Below the pieces are notes generated by a model that saw only the letters and a program-made list of their open reading frames with translations, was not told where the DNA came from and searched no databases. A stretch of 62,060 nucleotides of DNA, from contig QZKE01000083.1 of NCBI GenBank assembly GCA_003598015.1, positions 1-62,060 on the forward strand. The letters are read 5' to 3'. Each line of letters opens with the position of its first letter. Positions within the stretch are counted from its first letter, which is position 1. The DNA is from Actinomycetota bacterium. GTDB lineage: Bacteria > Actinomycetota > Geothermincolia > Geothermincolales > RBG-13-55-18. Made by a program: the position numbers and the translations under genes. Positions 8,424-17,143 of the stretch are shown piece by piece.

Positions 8424-9632
8424 CTATAGCTTCCACCACTCTATCGGTTCGCCCGGCACGAACACGCCATCCACGACCATGGTGCTTGTGCCCGGCATCA
8501 ACAGGGCTCCCGTTTCGTCATCGATGCCCTCGAAGCCTACTGGATATACATCGCCCGAGGTCACGGAGACGTCACCATCGGCGAATCCCGCGCGGATGGC
8601 CTCGACATCGTCCACGCTCTGCGCCGCTTCCATGGCCTTGGAAAGGATCATGAACCCGGTATAGCAGATGGCTGTCTCCCAGGTCACCCTCTCGCCGTAT
8701 TCGTCTTCGTACATCTTGGTGAAATCCGTCATGGCAGGCCAGAAATCCGCCCCGTTCTCGACCGGCAGTACGCCGATGGCACCCTCAAGAGCCTCCATGC
8801 CCGTGATATCGGCAATGTCATCCAGCTTGGCCTGGTCGATGACGATGAAGCCGCCCTTGAAGCCCAGACCCCGAGCCTGCTCTATCACCAGGGCGGTGGG
8901 ATCGGAGGGGCCTCCGATGAACAGCACATCCGGGTTCGCTGCCAGTACGGTGGTAAGGTTGGCCGTATAGTCCGTCGTGGTGTAGTAATCGGCCGGAGCC
9001 TTGGCCACCACTTCTCCTCCCGCGCCCGTCCAGGCCTTCTCGAAGGTGGACCCCCACAGCTCGCCATAGGCGCCGGTGGTCTGCAGCATGCCCACTTTCA
9101 TCCAGCCCGAGCCCATGGACAACTTGATCCATTCCGGCAGGTAAATGGAGAATGGCGGGGGCATGGTGATCATTAACGGATTGGCTCCCTGCGCGTAGAG
9201 CGGAACGCTGGTATATGCCATGATCAGAAACTCCTCGCCCGCCTTGGTGTTTATCCCCATCTGCGGTCCGATGGTATTGGCGGTGGGATCCCAGATGATG
9301 TTGATGCCCTCCTCGAGGACGAACTGGTTGGCGTTAGCCAAGGCCTGTTCGGGCACCATCCCGTCATCGGATGACTTCAATTCAAAAGTATAGGTGGTAT
9401 CCCCTATCTTGATCCCACCATCGTCGTTGATCTCATTGATAGCCATCTCTATTCCGGCCTGGATGTCCTGGCCATAGCCCGCCGCTACGCCGCTCAATGG
9501 CGCGTTAAGCCCAATCTTCACCACAACACTTTCACCATCGCCGCCCCCATCGCCGCAAGAGGCGAAGCCCAGGGTGAGCATGAGCAAGGCCACGGTCAGC
9601 ACGATGATCGTCTTCAAACGCATGTTCCTCAA
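8424..9632 (-). CDS. livK: Liv-type ABC transporter substrate-binding lipoprotein
   Basis: Periplasmic-binding-protein type I (receptor family), 402 residues. The N-terminus has a lipoprotein signal: MRNMRLK, a hydrophobic core, then FASC with C27 as the likely lipidated cysteine; Phe at -3 is slightly unusual. The mature protein begins with an acidic glycine-rich linker and then VKIGLNAPLSGVAAGYG, typical for Leu/Ile/Val-binding proteins. It is the first gene of the importer operon, with GGGGGGTTGAGG before the ATG. The specific ligand cannot be told from sequence. In this catabolic context it might be an amino acid or an organic amide or acid. Confidence 0.92.
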   Translation of the reverse strand: MRNMRLKTIIVLTVALLMLTLGFASCGDGGGDGESVVVKIGLNAPLSGVAAGYGQDIQAGIEMAINEINDDGGIKIGDTTYTFELKSSDDGMVPEQALANANQFVLEEGINIIWDPTANTIGPQMGINTKAGEEFLIMAYTSVPLYAQGANPLMITMPPPFSIYLPEWIKLSMGSGWMKVGMLQTTGAYGELWGSTFEKAWTGAGGEVVAKAPADYYTTTDYTANLTTVLAANPDVLFIGGPSDPTALVIEQARGLGFKGGFIVIDQAKLDDIADITGMEALEGAIGVLPVENGADFWPAMTDFTKMYEDEYGERVTWETAICYTGFMILSKAMEAAQSVDDVEAIRAGFADGDVSVTSGDVYPVGFEGIDDETGALLMPGTSTMVVDGVFVPGEPIEWWKL

Positions 9633-10240
9633 CCCCCCTTATTCGGATATCCAGCTGCGCTTCCATACACGTCTGTTTTGTGAACGATTTTAACTTCAAA
9701 GCATGCGGGATAAGGCAGACCCCTGGCTTCGGGGAGCATTGCGACTATGCCTGGCTGCCTGCGGCGTTTACCTGTTACGGTGGTATAGCGATGCGTTGGT
9801 CGTCTGTGGAGTGGATGTGGTTTGACTGGCTGCAAGACTGTTGTTGCCCTGCCGGTGCGCTCCCGTTATAAGGAACTCGTATCACCTCCCCCGCCGCACG
9901 ATTCGCCAGTTGACGCCCTTTTCCTACCCGATTAAGGCTTTTATTAACCACTATCGTGAACAGTATATCAACGAGTAACTCCTCAATCAATCCGGCCGGA
10001 GTCCGCCGCGGGACTCCACGATATATCCTTTTAATGCTTCTTGCTGCATTGGGGTTGTCCTTCCGGCCGCTGAAGAGAGACATGGTTCTTCCCCGATAAG
10101 CGTGGGTGGATTCGGGGTCTTTCAGGTCAGGTTTTAGATCCTGCAGTTACGCCGTTTGCCCGTTTTATGCTGGTCATTTCATTAAATTTAAAACCTGACC
10201 CACGCGCGATCCCGGCGCTCATCCCCCCGATAGAGACGCC
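9633..10240. other. Intergenic region upstream of the liv operon
   Basis: This 608-bp region should hold the promoter of the liv operon on the minus strand. No convincing gene is present; short open frames at 9680-9871 and 9775-10083 lack ribosome sites and family resemblance. The stretch 9680-9720 is AT-richer, which fits a promoter, but I cannot define -35/-10 boxes confidently. An inverted repeat occupies 10125-10200 (separate entry). Confidence 0.5.
10125..10200. repeat. Inverted repeat with GGTCAGGTTTTA arms
   Basis: GGTCAGGTTTTA at 10125-10136 is the exact reverse complement of 10189-10200, with a 52-bp interior. It belongs to the same general class as the other GGTCAGG-ended palindromes in the window (16214, 29807, 47725) but has a different interior. 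Confidence 0.7.
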
Positions 10241-10957
10241 TCAGCGGTGTATGGCGAAGGTGCCCTGCTGCGCATAGGGCGCATATGTCTCGCCTTGCGG
10301 TTCGGCGATGAAATCGCCGCCGATCTCCTGCAGGGATTCCGAGACGTCTCCCCTGAGCTCGATATGTACCGGTATGAGTGCCGGGCTCGAACCCATCTTC
10401 AGCATCAGTTGCAGGGAAGCGGTAAAAGAAGGGTCTCCATCCGCCCAGGTATACGAACTGGCGGCGATCTCGAATACCTGGACGTAGTCCGGAGGCGAGG
10501 ATATGGTGCCGTTCTCCTCCAGTATGATGTGGCAGTTGGCGATCCCGTAAACGGATCCCGACATATCCAGGATCCAGTGGCCGTGGATATCCTTGTAGCC
10601 CCCCGGCGGCGCCGCGGGGATCCCTTCCGCCGGATCCGGAAAATCGACGACCATTCCCGGTTCGTCTCCTCCCGTCCCGGGTGTCATGGTCGGTCCGGCC
10701 CCGTTCCCGGGTGCAGTGGCGTCCTGCTGCTCTTCCCCGTCCGCCTCCTGCTCCGTCGCGGGCTGCTCCGTCGCGGGCTGCTGGCTATCCTGGTCCGCTT
10801 GCGCTTCCCGTTCGGTATCGCTCTCGGAGGAAGGGATGGCCCACACCAGGAACAGCACCAGGGCGGCGGCGATGACGGCCGCACCGATGAGTATCCACAA
10901 TCTGCGCCCTCTCCAGCGCCCCATGAAAGTGATCTGCTGTCCCTTATCTTCCTGCAT
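10241..10957 (-). CDS. Membrane-anchored exported protein with low-complexity linker (unknown function)
   Basis: 238 residues. A basic N-terminus (RWRGRRLW) is followed by one TM helix at about residues 20-43, then a Glu/Gln/Ala-rich linker containing a direct PATEQ repeat (45-105). A globular C-terminal domain of about 130 residues starts near GYKDIHGHWILDMSG. The domain has alternating beta-type pattern and no catalytic motif I recognise. The HGHWILDMSGSVYG section recalls lipocalin-like or META-like small beta domains, which is only a guess. It is monocistronic, between the liv promoter region and a hairpin repeat array. Confidence 0.75.
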   Translation of the reverse strand: MQEDKGQQITFMGRWRGRRLWILIGAAVIAAALVLFLVWAIPSSESDTEREAQADQDSQQPATEQPATEQEADGEEQQDATAPGNGAGPTMTPGTGGDEPGMVVDFPDPAEGIPAAPPGGYKDIHGHWILDMSGSVYGIANCHIILEENGTISSPPDYVQVFEIAASSYTWADGDPSFTASLQLMLKMGSSPALIPVHIELRGDVSESLQEIGGDFIAEPQGETYAPYAQQGTFAIHR

Positions 10958-11018
10958 ACGTATTCCCCTACCCCGCGCTCACCGTCGCTCGTATACGTGC
11001 CAGGTTACGACTCGACAT

Positions 11019-11338
11019 CGATCGCATGCGTGCCAGGCCAGGCCCGGCTGCGCCGGGACTGGCGACTGGCACCGTCGCGCCGTCCTGTCGCCAGACCTTT
11101 CTGTCGCGACATTAAGCTCAATCGAGCTTGCCACGTCGGCTTCGCCTCCTCGCAATACGATTTTCCGCTGCGCGAAACAGACTCAACATCGATCGCATGC
11201 GTGCCAGGCCTGGACCTCTCTTCGCTCCGTCCAGGCGACTGGCACCGTTGCGCCGCCCTCCGGACTCACTTACGATCGCATGCGTGCCAGGCCTGGACCT
11301 CTCTTCGCTCCGTCCAGGCGACTGGCACCGTTGCGCCG
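11019..11338. repeat. Tandem hairpin repeats (GTGCCAGGCCTGGA ... TCCAGGCGACTGGCAC)
   Basis: Two near-identical 66-bp copies at 11190-11255 and 11273-11338 (83-bp period) and one diverged copy at 11019-11082 each start CGATCGCATGC and end with GCGCCG. Each contains a stem formed by GTGCCAG/CTGGCAC and GCCTGGA/TCCAGGC. A palindrome AAGCTCAATCGAGCTT at 11114-11129 and a CTCCTCGCAATAC repeat end (11146-11158) lie between copies. A remnant of the same unit occurs at 46942-46970. The array lies downstream of abfD and upstream of the preceding minus-strand gene. Confidence 0.8.
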
Positions 11339-11378
11339 CGGACGGCGCAATCGCTTACGCGATACATTCTCTCGAACC

Positions 11379-12827
11379 TCAGTCTATATTCGCTAGTTTT
11401 TTGGCGAATTTGACTTTATCTTCCAGGTCGGCCATGCGGTAGATCATGATCCGCTGCGCCTGGGGCGAGCCGGCACCATGTATGCTCTCGGTGAGGTAGG
11501 CGGCCGCGCCGCATCCCATGGTCATGTTCTCGATGAACTTGAGGATCTTGATGCGGTCCAGGGTGGGGACATCGGCCGATCCCTTGAGGTACTTCTCCAG
11601 GTACGGAGCAACCTCCGGGTTCTCGAAGTCCTTCTGGGAGGGCATGGTCACCACCAGGCCGCCGGCGATGTCCTGCAGCAGGCGCGATATCTCGAAGGGA
11701 TAACGAGTGACGTTGTGCTTGCAGATGTTGGCCAGCAGCACGTCCACCAGGTAGCACCCCGAGGGCGTGGCCTCGCCGCGGTTCGAGCAGGCGATACCGC
11801 ACGAGAACAGGGTTTCGTTGAGGTGGATCATCTCGGTGATCTTGTCCCGCACGTGGCTCACGCGGTCCACGCCGCTGTAGAAGGCTGCGAGCTGGGCCGC
11901 TCCCACCAGCACGTCGCCGACGCCGACCTTGCAACCCCCGTAGCTCTGGCGGTGATAGGCCGCGAAGCGCTCTACCACCTTGCCGCTCTGCTCGTGCTCT
12001 CCGCACATGAAGACCCGCTCCCAGGGAACGAAGACGTCGTCGAAGACCACCAGCGCTTCCTGGCTGCCGTATTTCGGGTTGCCTACGTCCATGGGGCTCC
12101 CCTCCATCTTGCGGGTGTCCGAAGGCTGGCGCCCCAGGATGAAGGTGATGCCCTCGCTGCCGGCGGGTACCGCGAAGGAGACGGCGTAGTCGCTTTCGCT
12201 CTCGCGCATGGCGGCGGTGGGCATGACCAGTATCTCGTGGGAGTTGAGCGAACCGGTCTGGTGGGCCTTGGCCCCACGCACGACGATGCCGTCCGCCTGG
12301 CGCTCCACCACGTGCACGAACATGTCGGGATCGGACTGGTCCGCCGGGCGCAGGCTGCGGTCCCCCTTGACGTCGGTCATGGCCCCGTCAACCACCACGT
12401 TCTCAGCCTGGATAAAGCGGAGGTAGTCCTTGAGCCGCTCGTGGTATGGCGATCCGCACGCCTGATCGCACTCGTGGGTGACGGAGTAGAGGGCGTTGAT
12501 ACCGTCCATGCCTACGCAGCGCTGGAAGCAGGTGGAGGTCCGCCTCCCCAGCATGCGCTGCATGAGCACCTTGTTGACCAGGTCGTCCGTGGACTGGTGG
12601 ATGTGGGTGAAACGGCTGACCTTCTCGCCGCTGAGGTGGGACTTCGCGAAGAGGAGCTCCTCCGCCTCCGGCTCGTCTCCGACGGCATAGGTCTCGGCCA
12701 CGGCGTTGATGGAGGGGCGGATCATGGGGTGGTCGGTGGGATTCTCCACCCTCTCCCCCATGACGAATATCCTCCGCTCCAGTTTGCGCAGGCTGTCGAT
12801 GTACGCCTCCGGGCTGTTTATCTTCAT
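11379..12827 (-). CDS. abfD: 4-hydroxybutyryl-CoA dehydratase / vinylacetyl-CoA isomerase
   Basis: 482 residues, full length for this FAD and [4Fe-4S] enzyme, which converts 4-hydroxybutyryl-CoA to crotonyl-CoA by a ketyl-radical route. The cluster ligands of the clostridial enzyme (two Cys near 99/103, H292, C299) are matched by C100 and C104 in TSTCFQRCVG and by H292 and C299 in YHRQSYGGC. The fold is acyl-CoA-dehydrogenase-like. It is oxygen-sensitive in known examples. It is oriented away from a MarR gene and an alcohol dehydrogenase/acyl-CoA ligase operon, which suggests conversion of 4-hydroxybutyrate or related C4 substrates into crotonyl-CoA. A minority of homologues are 4-hydroxyphenylacetate hydroxylase-like, but the intact cluster ligands argue against that. 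Confidence 0.93.
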   Translation of the reverse strand: MKINSPEAYIDSLRKLERRIFVMGERVENPTDHPMIRPSINAVAETYAVGDEPEAEELLFAKSHLSGEKVSRFTHIHQSTDDLVNKVLMQRMLGRRTSTCFQRCVGMDGINALYSVTHECDQACGSPYHERLKDYLRFIQAENVVVDGAMTDVKGDRSLRPADQSDPDMFVHVVERQADGIVVRGAKAHQTGSLNSHEILVMPTAAMRESESDYAVSFAVPAGSEGITFILGRQPSDTRKMEGSPMDVGNPKYGSQEALVVFDDVFVPWERVFMCGEHEQSGKVVERFAAYHRQSYGGCKVGVGDVLVGAAQLAAFYSGVDRVSHVRDKITEMIHLNETLFSCGIACSNRGEATPSGCYLVDVLLANICKHNVTRYPFEISRLLQDIAGGLVVTMPSQKDFENPEVAPYLEKYLKGSADVPTLDRIKILKFIENMTMGCGAAAYLTESIHGAGSPQAQRIMIYRMADLEDKVKFAKKLANID

Positions 12828-13013
12828 CTATATCCCCTTTCCTCACAGTCAACGTCCTGAATAAAAGTGTAACCCATATGGAGTGCATGAAGTAATAACG
12901 CCGCTCAGGGGTACCGGGAGCGCGGTTGATCGCTGCCGTTTGTGCGGTCTTCCCGCTCTTCCGGGGCTGCCGGCGCCGGAAATTGAGGTTGACGGGCGCG
13001 GGATGGCGGAGTA

Positions 13014-13032
13014 TATTTCACTATATGAACTA
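13014..13032. promoter_or_regulatory. Candidate MarR operator upstream of marR (13049)
   Basis: TATTTCACTATATGAACTA is an imperfect 7-5-7 palindrome ending 16 bases before the TTG start of the MarR gene. It matches the better palindrome at 13546-13564 in the half-site TATTTCA and in spacing. The position suggests autoregulation and perhaps control of the divergent abfD gene. Confidence 0.5.
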
Positions 13033-13048
13033 ATTCCGGGGGGTTATA

Positions 13049-13525
13049 TTGGAACGCAAGGATATCTTCTCCCATCTTCCCGAGATCGAGAGGCTGTACA
13101 CCCTCTTCGACTACACCACCACCCTGTGGGAGGCCAAGGAGCTCTCCCTCTACCACGTGGACAAGGTGGAGTTCTACCTGCTGCTGCTCATGCGCTTGCG
13201 TGAGGACCTGCGCATGAAGGACGTGGCCGAGTTCCTCTCCCTCAACAATTCCACCCTGACCCAGGTCGCCAACAGATGTGAGAAGAAAGGCCTGTTAAAA
13301 AGGGAAAAAGGTACCAGTGACCGCCGCGAGACCCTGCTCAAGTTCACGCCCAAGGGAAGGAAGCTCATCGACAACATCGTCAGCCATCGCCAGGCCCTCT
13401 TCTTCCCGGTATGGGAGAAGGTGAGCGAGGAGGATATCGCCGGATTCATGAACGTGTTGCGTACGGTGGTGGAGACGCTGGAGGACCGGGTTTCGTACCT
13501 GGAGCACCTGAAACGGCCGTGGTAA
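13049..13525 (+). CDS. MarR-family transcriptional regulator
   Basis: 158 residues with the MarR winged-helix plan: N-terminal dimerisation helices, then helix-turn-helix at about residues 57-88 (MKDVAEFLSLNNSTLTQ, recognition helix through VANRCEKKGLL), a wing containing GTSDRRETLLKFT, and C-terminal dimerisation helices. The TTG at 13049 is used because no ATG fits and a GGGGGG-rich site precedes it. It lies between the divergent abfD and the downstream acyl-CoA operon, with palindromes of the same type before it and before the alcohol dehydrogenase. It is therefore probably the local ligand-responsive repressor, perhaps sensing a CoA thioester or aromatic acid. Confidence 0.9.
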   Translation: MERKDIFSHLPEIERLYTLFDYTTTLWEAKELSLYHVDKVEFYLLLLMRLREDLRMKDVAEFLSLNNSTLTQVANRCEKKGLLKREKGTSDRRETLLKFTPKGRKLIDNIVSHRQALFFPVWEKVSEEDIAGFMNVLRTVVETLEDRVSYLEHLKRPW

Positions 13526-13545
13526 TAAGGGCTCCGGATTAGATA

Positions 13546-13564
13546 TATTTCAGATATTGAAATA
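13546..13564. promoter_or_regulatory. Candidate MarR operator upstream of the alcohol dehydrogenase operon
   Basis: TATTTCAGATATTGAAATA is a perfect 7-5-7 palindrome located between marR and the dehydrogenase gene, 100 bp before the latter's ATG. Its half-site TATTTCA also occurs at 13014. It is AT-rich in a GC-rich background. Confidence 0.6.
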
Positions 13565-13664
13565 ATAGTGAAGTGGGTTGGACATCCCTGCAATAGGACC
13601 GGGGACGTGACTCGAATCCCACGACGGCAGGCAGCCGGAGGGCTGGAGAGGAGAGGGGGACGCC

Positions 13665-14696
13665 ATGAAAGCAGCTGTATGGCACGCGCAGCGCGACATG
13701 AGACTGGAGGACATCCCGGAACCGGAGGTCGGTCCCGAGGACGTGAAGATCAAGGTGGCATACGCGGGTATCTGCCACACCGACGTATTCGAGTACCTCT
13801 ACGGCCCGCAGACGGTCTTCAACCCACCCCTGGCGCTGGGTCACGAATTCTCGGGCGTGGTCGAGGAAGTGGGCGAGGCGGTCACCGGCCTGGCGAAGGG
13901 CGATCCGGTCACCGGCCTTCCCTATTATCCCTGCTGGGAGTGTACCTTCTGCCAGCAGGAACTGTGGAACCTGTGCCCGAGCGCCCAGGCCCACGGCATG
14001 CACATCCACGGCGCCTTCGCCGAGTACGTGCCCCTGCACTACCGGGGGGTCTACAAGCTCCCGGAGGGCGTGAGCCTGGAGGAGGCCGCCACCATAGAGC
14101 CCATGTCGGTGGTCTACCGCGCCGTAAAGCGCTCCGGCCTCGAGCAAGGCGAGAGCGTGCACATCGTGGGGGCGGGCCCGGTGGGGCTGCTGCTGACCAA
14201 CGTGGCCAAGTACAAGGGGGCCGGCAGGATCGTGGTCAGCGAGCCCCTGGAATCGCGACGGGAGAAAGCGCTGGAGATGGGCGCCACGCATGTATTGAAT
14301 CCCGATGTGGAGGATCCCATCACCAGGACGCACGAGATATGCGACGGCGTGGGGGCGCACGTGAGCTTCGACTGCGTGGGCATGGCGGCCACCCTGGATA
14401 CGGCCGTCTACAGCACGCGCCGCAACGGCCGCATCGGCATCCTCGGCTTCGGGTTCTACGAATCGCCCACCTATCCCTTGATGCTCCTGGCCGCCTTCGC
14501 CTCCGAGTACACCTACTTCGCCACGCTGGGCTACAACGTGGAGATGAAAGAGGTCGTGGACCTGGTAGGCAAGGGCGAGCTGCACCCGGGCGATGTCATC
14601 AGCAACATCATCCCCTTCGACCAGATCGTAGAGTTCTTCGACCACTTCGAGGAGAATCGCCGCAAATACCTGAAGATCCTGCTCAAGATCGGGTAG
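13665..14696 (+). CDS. Zinc-dependent alcohol dehydrogenase (MDR superfamily)
   Basis: 343 residues, medium-chain dehydrogenase/reductase. Catalytic zinc ligands C37 (GICHTD) and H60-E61 (GHE) are present. The structural zinc lobe has C90, C93, C96 and C104. The Rossmann motif GAGPVG is at 169-174. It is threonine-dehydrogenase/sorbitol-dehydrogenase-like in overall plan, NAD(P)-dependent and cytoplasmic. The ATG follows GGAGAGGAGAGGGGGA. The stop codon is immediately followed by the acyl-CoA ligase start, so the two are one transcription unit. Context suggests oxidation of a hydroxy acid or alcohol (for example 4-hydroxybutyrate or an alicyclic or aromatic alcohol) before CoA activation, or reduction in the reverse direction. 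Substrate is inference. Confidence 0.9.
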   Translation: MKAAVWHAQRDMRLEDIPEPEVGPEDVKIKVAYAGICHTDVFEYLYGPQTVFNPPLALGHEFSGVVEEVGEAVTGLAKGDPVTGLPYYPCWECTFCQQELWNLCPSAQAHGMHIHGAFAEYVPLHYRGVYKLPEGVSLEEAATIEPMSVVYRAVKRSGLEQGESVHIVGAGPVGLLLTNVAKYKGAGRIVVSEPLESRREKALEMGATHVLNPDVEDPITRTHEICDGVGAHVSFDCVGMAATLDTAVYSTRRNGRIGILGFGFYESPTYPLMLLAAFASEYTYFATLGYNVEMKEVVDLVGKGELHPGDVISNIIPFDQIVEFFDHFEENRRKYLKILLKIG

Positions 14697-16214
14697 GTGG
14701 TGGCCTTGACCCTGAAGGAGCTGCTGCAGTCGCGGGCGGCCGAGATGGGCGAACGCACGGCGGTGATCTACAAGGATGACTCCATCAGCTACCGGGAACT
14801 GGAAGCCAGGGTAAATCGCTTCGCCAACGCCCTCGCCGGCCTCGGTGTAGGTCGCGACGACAAGGTTGCCATAATGCTCAACAACTGCCCCGAGTTCATC
14901 GTCACCTTTTTCGCCTGCTCCTACCTGGGGGCGGTAGCCGTGCCCGTGAACATCTTCTACAAGGAGCGGGAGCTGGAGTTCCTGCTGCGCGACAGCGACG
15001 CCGTGGCCCTGGTAGCCACTCCAAGCTTCGCCGAGTTCTTCTCGAGAATCGCGGAGAAGCCTCCTCTCTTCAAGTGGTTGATCACCACCGAGCCCTACGC
15101 GGAAGGACAGCTCTTCCGGGAACTGGAAGGGAAGGGTTCGGGTGAGCCGCTGGATATCGAGGTGCGTGAGGAAGACGTGGCGGAGATCCTCTATACCTCG
15201 GGCACCACCGGGATACCCAAGGGAACCATGCTCACCCAGGGCAACCTCTTCTTCCATGCCGACGCCATCATCGGAGTGCTGGAACTGAACGATGACGACC
15301 GCGCCCTCATGGTGGTTCCCATGTTCCACGGTTACGGCATCACGGTGATGTTGTGCTGTTTCGTCGTAGGGACCTCTTTCGTGCTGCTGGATCCCTTCAA
15401 CGCCGAAGAGGTCTTCCAGGTGGTGGAGAAATACAAGGTGACTTTCCTGCCCATGGTGGTGGCCATGTACTTCATGGTCTACCACCACCCGGACAGGGAG
15501 AAGTACGACCTCTCCTCGCTGCGCATCGGCATCTCCGGGGCCTCCGCCATGCCCGCACAGCTAATGCAAGATGCGTCCGGGGCACTCGACATCACCATCC
15601 TCGAGGCCTGGGGCCTCACGGAGTGCTCGGCCTCCGCCACCATACAGCGCATGAACATGCCTTACAAGGAGGGCAGCGTAGGCCTCGCGCATCCGGGGGT
15701 GAAGGTTGGGGTTATGGACGACGGCGGCAACCTGCTCGGGCCCAGCGAAGTCGGCGAGCTGGTCATCCAGGGTCCCCTGGTGATGAAGGGCTACTACAAG
15801 CGTCCCGAGGAGACGGAAGAGGCGCTGCGCGAAGGGTGGCTGCACACCGGGGACATGGGGTACTACGACGACGAAGGTTACTTCTTCATGGTGGACCGCA
15901 AGAAGGAGATGGTGAACGTGGGGGGCGAGAAGGTCTTCCCCCGCGAGGTGGAGGAAGTGATGTACACTCACCCGGCTATCGCCGAAGCGGCCCTGATACC
16001 CCAGCCCGACGCCAAGCTCGGGGAGATACCCGTGGCGGTGGTGGCGCTGAAGCCCGGCGCATCTCTGAGCGAGGGTGAGCTGGTCGAGTTCCTCGAAGGC
16101 AAGCTGGCGAGGTTCAAGGTGCCCCGCCGCGTGGTGATCATGGAGAGCCTGCCGCGCAATCCCATCGGCAAGATAGTGAAGAAGGATCTGGTGCGCATGC
16201 TGTCCGAGGAATAG
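14697..16214 (+). CDS. Acyl-CoA synthetase (AMP-forming, class I adenylate-forming)
   Basis: 505 residues, full length. The P-loop YTSGTTGIPKGTM is at about 166-178. The A8 hinge region is VDRKKEMVNVGGEK. The catalytic lysine is K492 in NPIGKIVKKDL. It ligates a carboxylic acid to CoA with ATP. The start is GTG at 14697 directly after the dehydrogenase stop, and a second GTG follows at the next codon. Family appearance is medium/long-chain fatty-acid or aromatic-acid ligase; substrate cannot be fixed. It probably supplies the CoA thioester used by the downstream 2-hydroxyacyl-CoA dehydratase/benzoyl-CoA reductase-like pair. The last base of its stop codon is the first base of a palindromic repeat. 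Confidence 0.92.
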   Translation: MVALTLKELLQSRAAEMGERTAVIYKDDSISYRELEARVNRFANALAGLGVGRDDKVAIMLNNCPEFIVTFFACSYLGAVAVPVNIFYKERELEFLLRDSDAVALVATPSFAEFFSRIAEKPPLFKWLITTEPYAEGQLFRELEGKGSGEPLDIEVREEDVAEILYTSGTTGIPKGTMLTQGNLFFHADAIIGVLELNDDDRALMVVPMFHGYGITVMLCCFVVGTSFVLLDPFNAEEVFQVVEKYKVTFLPMVVAMYFMVYHHPDREKYDLSSLRIGISGASAMPAQLMQDASGALDITILEAWGLTECSASATIQRMNMPYKEGSVGLAHPGVKVGVMDDGGNLLGPSEVGELVIQGPLVMKGYYKRPEETEEALREGWLHTGDMGYYDDEGYFFMVDRKKEMVNVGGEKVFPREVEEVMYTHPAIAEAALIPQPDAKLGEIPVAVVALKPGASLSEGELVEFLEGKLARFKVPRRVVIMESLPRNPIGKIVKKDLVRMLSEE

Positions 16215-16340
16215 GGGTCAGGTCTTGTTTTTTGCATACCAGAGCCCCGCCGGCGTTGATAAAATCGCCGCTTAAAGGTGAGCTTATTGGGATACTATTA
16301 CTTAAGATACCGAAGTATGCAAAAAACAAGACCTGACCCC
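16214..16340. repeat. Inverted repeat element (26-bp perfect arms, GGGGTCAGGTC ends)
   Basis: The arms at 16214-16239 and 16315-16340 are exact reverse complements and start GGGGTCAGGTCTTG. The interior is 75 bp and encodes nothing. The left arm overlaps the terminal G of the ligase stop codon; the right arm ends four bases before the ribosome site AAGGGAG of the V4R gene. The same arm type is seen at 29807 and 47725. Confidence 0.88.
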
Positions 16341-16354
16341 ATGAAGGGAGCTGC

Positions 16355-17077
16355 ATGTTTAAGAAAACCCAGGTAAAGGCATTGCTGTCGGGGATGGAGT
16401 TCCTGGAAGGGCACCCGTGGTTGGTGAGGTTTCTCCTGAGACCGATCTCCAGGATGCCCTTCATCTCCTCGCGGCTCATGGTCCTCTTCAAAGGGTTCAT
16501 GGGAAACACCGCCTTCGAGATGCATTACGTGGACCTCGAGCGCGGGCGCATCGGCATAGGCGGAGTGGAGGAGATACTCTTCGGATCCAAGGTGATCGAG
16601 CAGTTGCACAAGGTGCTGGAGACGAGACTTCCCGAGGAGGAGAAGAACGCGGCCCTCTACGAGTTGGGCTACAACCTGTGCCGGTGGGAGGTATCCACCG
16701 CCCTGGACGGCGGCCAGTGGGCTCCCGGTGTGCTGGTGCCCCTCATCAGGAACAGCACCATCTTAGGCGATATGCGCTCGGACCCGCTGCTGGCCCGCTT
16801 CTTCGTCAAGACGATGGGCATGGTGTCGCGCCTCATCACCGATGAGGGCGGATGGGGACACCTGGATTTCGAGGTGCAGGCGAAGCCGATGCGCGTGATA
16901 CTGACCAACTCCCAGGAAGCCGCCTGGCTTGGTCCCGCGGACAGGCCGGTCTGCCACCTCTACGCGGGGATCGTGGCGGGATACGCCAGCGCCATCAGCG
17001 GCGAGGAACTGCGCGCCCGCGAGGTAGAGTGCCGGGCCATGGGCGCCACCAGGTGCGTCTTCGAGATCGACAGGTAA
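16355..17077 (+). CDS. V4R (4-vinyl reductase) domain protein 1
   Basis: 240 residues. The C-terminal half matches the V4R small-molecule-binding fold, with the hallmark ending VECRAMGATRCVFEI (C226 and C234), as in BchJ and XylR/DmpR sensor domains. The N-terminal region has an amphipathic helical lead containing FLRPISRMPF-like residues. It has no DNA-binding or enzymatic domain. V4R domains bind hydrophobic ligands such as phenols or tetrapyrrole intermediates, and the two cysteines may bind metal. It stands in a catabolic operon just before its own paralogue and two dehydratase/reductase-like subunits, so a role as ligand or cofactor carrier or chaperone for those enzymes is plausible. 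That role is inference. Confidence 0.85.
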   Translation: MFKKTQVKALLSGMEFLEGHPWLVRFLLRPISRMPFISSRLMVLFKGFMGNTAFEMHYVDLERGRIGIGGVEEILFGSKVIEQLHKVLETRLPEEEKNAALYELGYNLCRWEVSTALDGGQWAPGVLVPLIRNSTILGDMRSDPLLARFFVKTMGMVSRLITDEGGWGHLDFEVQAKPMRVILTNSQEAAWLGPADRPVCHLYAGIVAGYASAISGEELRAREVECRAMGATRCVFEIDR

Positions 17078-17143
17078 CACGCGGGTGAGGCGGGACGCAT
17101 AGCGGATCCGGCATACCCTGACGGGTGCCGTAACGGAAAGGCT

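Noticed and set aside
9775-10083. Possible small gene upstream of the liv operon (102 codons, minus strand)
   Set aside because: No ribosome site, atypical composition and overlap with the probable promoter region; weak possibility only.
13605-13640. tRNA T-arm-like sequence ACTCGAATCCCAC before the alcohol dehydrogenase
   Set aside because: No acceptor, D or anticodon arm can be formed around it.
13539-15488. Long minus-strand frame opposite the alcohol dehydrogenase and ligase
   Set aside because: Antisense shadow; the plus-strand enzymes have intact catalytic motifs.
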